NCBI GenBank assembly: GCA_040905145.1
Contig: JBBDSC010000213.1
Span: 1 to 17,094, forward strand
Length of the DNA stretch: 17,094 nt
Source of the DNA: DATGMS01 sp040905145
GTDB taxonomy: Bacteria; Bacteroidota; Bacteroidia; Cytophagales; Cyclobacteriaceae
Direction: 5' to 3'
Shown here: positions 14,948-17,094 of the stretch, piece after piece
Layout: each line of letters opens with the position of its first letter
Numbering within the stretch: the stretch's first letter is position 1
The notes under the pieces: generated by a model
Database searches by the model: none
What the model saw: the letters and a program-made list of their open reading frames with translations, nothing else
Told to the model about the DNA's origin: nothing
Position numbers and translations under genes: made by a program

Positions 14948-16264
14948 ATGAAAATTACCGTAGTAGGAACCGGCTATGTCGGTTTAGTATCCGGAGCTTG
15001 TTTCTCCGATGTAGGCATAGAAGTGGTCTGTGTAGATGTGGACCAGAATAAAATTAAAAATTTGAAAAACGGCGTCATGCCTATCTATGAGCCGGGTCTG
15101 GAAGAGCTGGTGGTTAGAAATTATCAAAGTGGCCGGCTGCATTTTTCAACCAACTTAGCAGAGGCCATCCAAGGCTCGGAAGTTGCTTTTATAGCAGTTG
15201 GGACGCCTCCGGGGGAAAATGGATCTGCAGACCTCAAGTATGTATTGGCCGTTGCCGAAGAGATTGGACGTGCCATGAATGATTTTATTGTTGTCGCCAC
15301 TAAAAGCACGGTGCCGGTAAGTACCGGCAAAAAAGTGGAATCCATGATACAGGCAGCCTTGGATAAAAGAGGAAGCGATTTGACTTTCGCCGTGGCTTCA
15401 AATCCTGAGTTTTTAAAAGAAGGTACGGCAGTAGAGGATTTTTTGAGGCCGGACAGGATAGTTATTGGGGTGGAAAATGAGGAGGCCGAGCAGATCATGA
15501 GAAGGTTGTATAAACCCTTTCAGTTAAGTGGGGACAGAATGATTTATATGGATATCTGTTCCGCTGAAATGACCAAATATGCGGCCAATGCCATGCTGGC
15601 CACCAAGATCAGTTTTATGAATGATATCGCCAACTTATGTGAGCTGGTGGGGGCCAACGCCAATATGGTGCGCAAAGGGATTGGTTCTGATGGAAGGATA
15701 GGCACTAAATTTATTTATCCGGGCATTGGATATGGAGGCTCCTGCTTCCCCAAAGATGTCAAGGCCATTATCAATACGGCGAAGGAATATGGTTATAATC
15801 TTCGTGTACTGCAATCTGTGGAAGAGGTCAACGAAGCCCAAAAGGAGGTTCTTTTCAAAAAGGTCAAGGATCATTTTGGAGGGGATCTCAAAGGAAAGAC
15901 CTTTGCCATGTGGGGACTGAGCTTTAAGCCCAATACCGATGACATGCGGGAAGCACCTTCCATCGTTATCATCGATCAATTGTTGGCGGCAGGGGCCCAG
16001 GTAAAAGCTTATGATCCCATAGCCATGAAGGAAGCCAAGGCCCATTATATAGGGGATAAAGTCACCTATTGTGAAGATGCCTACGAAGCTACCGTGGATG
16101 CTGATGCTTTGCTTTTGGTTACTGAGTGGTCTGAGTTCAGGATCCCAAGCTGGGATGTGCTTTCAAAATTACTGAAGAACAAGCTTATTTTTGATGGGAG
16201 GAATATTTATGATCCGATCTATCTTAAGGAATTAGGCTACAAGCATTATGGGATAGGGATGTAA
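14948..16264 (+). CDS. ugd: UDP-glucose 6-dehydrogenase
   Basis: A 438-residue cytosolic enzyme that oxidises UDP-glucose to UDP-glucuronate with two NAD+, supplying an acidic sugar donor for capsule or EPS. The N-terminal Rossmann fold begins with 'VVGTGYVGLVSGACF' (GxGYVGL) and the NAD-contact acidic strand 'VVCVDVD'. 'VGTPPGENGSADLKYV', 'TKSTVPVSTG' and 'NPEFLKEGTAVEDFLRPDRI' are family blocks. The catalytic cysteine is C266 in 'GYGGSCFPKD'. 'MWGLSFKPNTDDMREAPS' begins the C-terminal UDP-binding domain. Length and all key residues match active bacterial Ugd/TuaD enzymes. A uronate product fits the presence of an alginate-lyase-like gene and a TupA-like gene in the locus. A hairpin terminator follows 11 bases after the stop. 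Confidence 0.96.
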   Translation: MKITVVGTGYVGLVSGACFSDVGIEVVCVDVDQNKIKNLKNGVMPIYEPGLEELVVRNYQSGRLHFSTNLAEAIQGSEVAFIAVGTPPGENGSADLKYVLAVAEEIGRAMNDFIVVATKSTVPVSTGKKVESMIQAALDKRGSDLTFAVASNPEFLKEGTAVEDFLRPDRIVIGVENEEAEQIMRRLYKPFQLSGDRMIYMDICSAEMTKYAANAMLATKISFMNDIANLCELVGANANMVRKGIGSDGRIGTKFIYPGIGYGGSCFPKDVKAIINTAKEYGYNLRVLQSVEEVNEAQKEVLFKKVKDHFGGDLKGKTFAMWGLSFKPNTDDMREAPSIVIIDQLLAAGAQVKAYDPIAMKEAKAHYIGDKVTYCEDAYEATVDADALLLVTEWSEFRIPSWDVLSKLLKNKLIFDGRNIYDPIYLKELGYKHYGIGM

Positions 16265-16275
16265 ACTCAACCCTA

Positions 16276-16308
16276 AAGGGCCGGAATATGTCCGGGCCTT
16301 CCATTTTT
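16276..16308 (+). terminator. Rho-independent terminator after ugd
   Basis: AAGGGCCGGA (16276-16285) pairs with TCCGGGCCTT (16291-16300) in 9 of 10 positions (one G-G mismatch) around a 5-nt loop. A run of five T follows at 16304-16308. The GC-rich stem plus T-run is a convincing intrinsic terminator and separates ugd from the sulfate-activation genes. Confidence 0.8.
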
Positions 16309-16334
16309 CCTCTTCATTAGCCCCAAAATTTGCC

Positions 16335-16928
16335 ATGCAGGAAAACATATATCCTTCGGATTTTAAGATCAAGCAAAAAGACAGGTTGAAGATTATGAAC
16401 CAAAAACCCGTCTTACTTTGGTTTACCGGCCTTTCGGGATCCGGAAAATCTACCCTGGCCAATGGAACGGAAGTGGCTTTACATCAGTTAGGCTATAAAA
16501 CCTATCTACTGGATGGGGATAATATCCGTTGCGGCTTGAACAACGATCTGAAATTCACGGATGAAGACCGGATGGAAAATATCCGCAGGATTGCCGAAGT
16601 GAGCAAATTGATGATGGATGCGGGATTGGTGGTCATTGCTGCGTTTATAACCCCATTTATTAAAGAAAGGGAGCTGATAAAAGACTTGGTGGGAGAAGTA
16701 AACTTTTTGGAAGTGTTTGTGGATTGCCCCTTGTCTGTTTGTGAAAAAAGGGATGTAAAAGGCTTATATGAAAAAGCAAGAAAGGGTTTGATTGCTAATT
16801 TTACGGGAATCAATTCGCCCTATGAATTACCGATAGATCCTTTTATGAGGATTAAAAGCGGTGAAGAAAAGACGGCTGAATCTATTGCAGCTATACTAAA
16901 GCGTTTAGAAAATAAAATTAAATTTTAG
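16335..16928 (+). CDS. cysC: Adenylylsulfate (APS) kinase
   Basis: A 197-residue cytosolic enzyme that phosphorylates APS to PAPS, the universal sulfate donor. Walker A is 'GLSGSGKST' (32-40). 'LLDGDNIRCGLNNDLKF' is the APS-binding block, with 'DRMENIRRIAEVSKLMMDAG' next and 'CPLSVCEKRDVKGLYEKAR' following. 'NFTGINSPYE' completes the family signature. I keep the first ATG (16335) rather than Met21 because the first 20 residues ('NIYPSDFKIKQKDR') match the N-terminal extension typical of CysC proteins. The length is normal. The next gene (cysD) starts one base after the stop, so the two form an operon. No good promoter is visible in the short gap after the ugd terminator. PAPS could feed either assimilation or a sulfotransferase acting on polysaccharide. 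Confidence 0.95.
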   Translation: MQENIYPSDFKIKQKDRLKIMNQKPVLLWFTGLSGSGKSTLANGTEVALHQLGYKTYLLDGDNIRCGLNNDLKFTDEDRMENIRRIAEVSKLMMDAGLVVIAAFITPFIKERELIKDLVGEVNFLEVFVDCPLSVCEKRDVKGLYEKARKGLIANFTGINSPYELPIDPFMRIKSGEEKTAESIAAILKRLENKIKF

Positions 16929-16929
16929 A

Positions 16930-17094
16930 ATGGGAAAATATTATTTGACACATTTAAAAGAGCTGGAAGCAGAAGCGATATTTGTCATTAGGGAAGTGGT
17001 GGCTCAATTCGAAAAACCTGCCCTGCTTTTTTCAGGTGGTAAGGACAGCATTATTTTATCTCATTTAGCGAAAAAAGCTTTTTATCCCAGTAAA
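16930..17094 (+). CDS. cysD: Sulfate adenylyltransferase small subunit, 3' end cut by window
   Basis: The first 55 codons of a CysD-like protein (the family is about 300 residues). The N-terminus reads MGKYYLTHLKELEAEAIFVI, and the PP-loop 'LLFSGGKDS' follows at about 33-41, the ATP pyrophosphatase signature of the subunit that, with the GTPase CysN, converts sulfate and ATP into APS. The ATG lies one base after the cysC stop. The frame is open to the window edge; cysN would be expected next. Confidence 0.92.
   Translation, partial: MGKYYLTHLKELEAEAIFVIREVVAQFEKPALLFSGGKDSIILSHLAKKAFYPSK

Noticed and set aside
15635..16045. 136-codon minus-strand frame opposite ugd
   Set aside because: It lies opposite the catalytic region of UDP-glucose dehydrogenase and is a shadow.
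16395..16397. Internal Met21 as the start of cysC
   Set aside because: The preceding 20 residues match the usual CysC N-terminal extension.

Overview
The window is a surface or exopolysaccharide biosynthesis and export locus from a member of the Bacteroidota. The family Cyclobacteriaceae (Algoriphagus/Echinicola/Cyclobacterium-like) is my best guess, by inference only. The phylum call rests on TAnnTTTG-type -7 promoter boxes (two with a TTTG -33 box), weak or absent Shine-Dalgarno sequences, a multi-SLBB export protein paired with a kinase-less Wzz-like protein, and a TupA-like ATP-grasp gene among the glycosyltransferases. No rRNA, tRNA, insertion sequence, phage gene or CRISPR array was seen.

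Layout. Bases 2-1750 hold the 3' part of a large multi-SLBB polysaccharide export protein. Bases 1911-5802 hold a tight forward run of four genes: a Wzz-like chain-length regulator, a family-2 glycosyltransferase (GT2), an EpsG/Wzy-type polymerase and a second GT2. This run is much more AT-rich than its flanks. Bases 5918-7594 encode a TupA-like ATP-grasp protein and an AmsE-like GT2. Bases 7702-8925 encode an alginate-lyase-family protein that lacks the usual active-site histidine. Bases 9123-10277 encode a WecA-family initiating phosphoglycosyl transferase with its own promoter. The next operon runs in the opposite direction (13717 down to 10467) and encodes an outer-membrane export lipoprotein and a Wzc-type tyrosine autokinase. 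Between the two convergent genes lies an inverted array of degenerate 8-9 bp units. A winged-helix regulator (14017-14535) is transcribed divergently from the export operon and has a well-matched promoter. UDP-glucose dehydrogenase (14948-16264) follows and ends at a clear hairpin terminator. The window closes with cysC and the first 55 codons of cysD.

How the parts fit. The WecA-like enzyme would load the first sugar phosphate onto undecaprenyl phosphate. The three GT2 enzymes would extend the repeat unit, using UDP-glucuronate from Ugd among other donors. The EpsG/Wzy protein would polymerise it, and the chain-length and outer-membrane proteins would set length and export the chain. The alginate-lyase-like protein may trim, bind or modify the polymer. 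CysC/CysD make PAPS, which could supply sulfate for a sulfated polymer or serve ordinary assimilation. No Wzx flippase, sulfotransferase or Wzb phosphatase is visible, so the system is incomplete within this window.

I see no wholly unknown system. The most notable points are two different export/co-polymerase sets in one locus, the compositional mosaic, the altered lyase active site, the inverted repeat array, and a regulator that joins a winged helix to a degenerate nucleotidyltransferase-like half.
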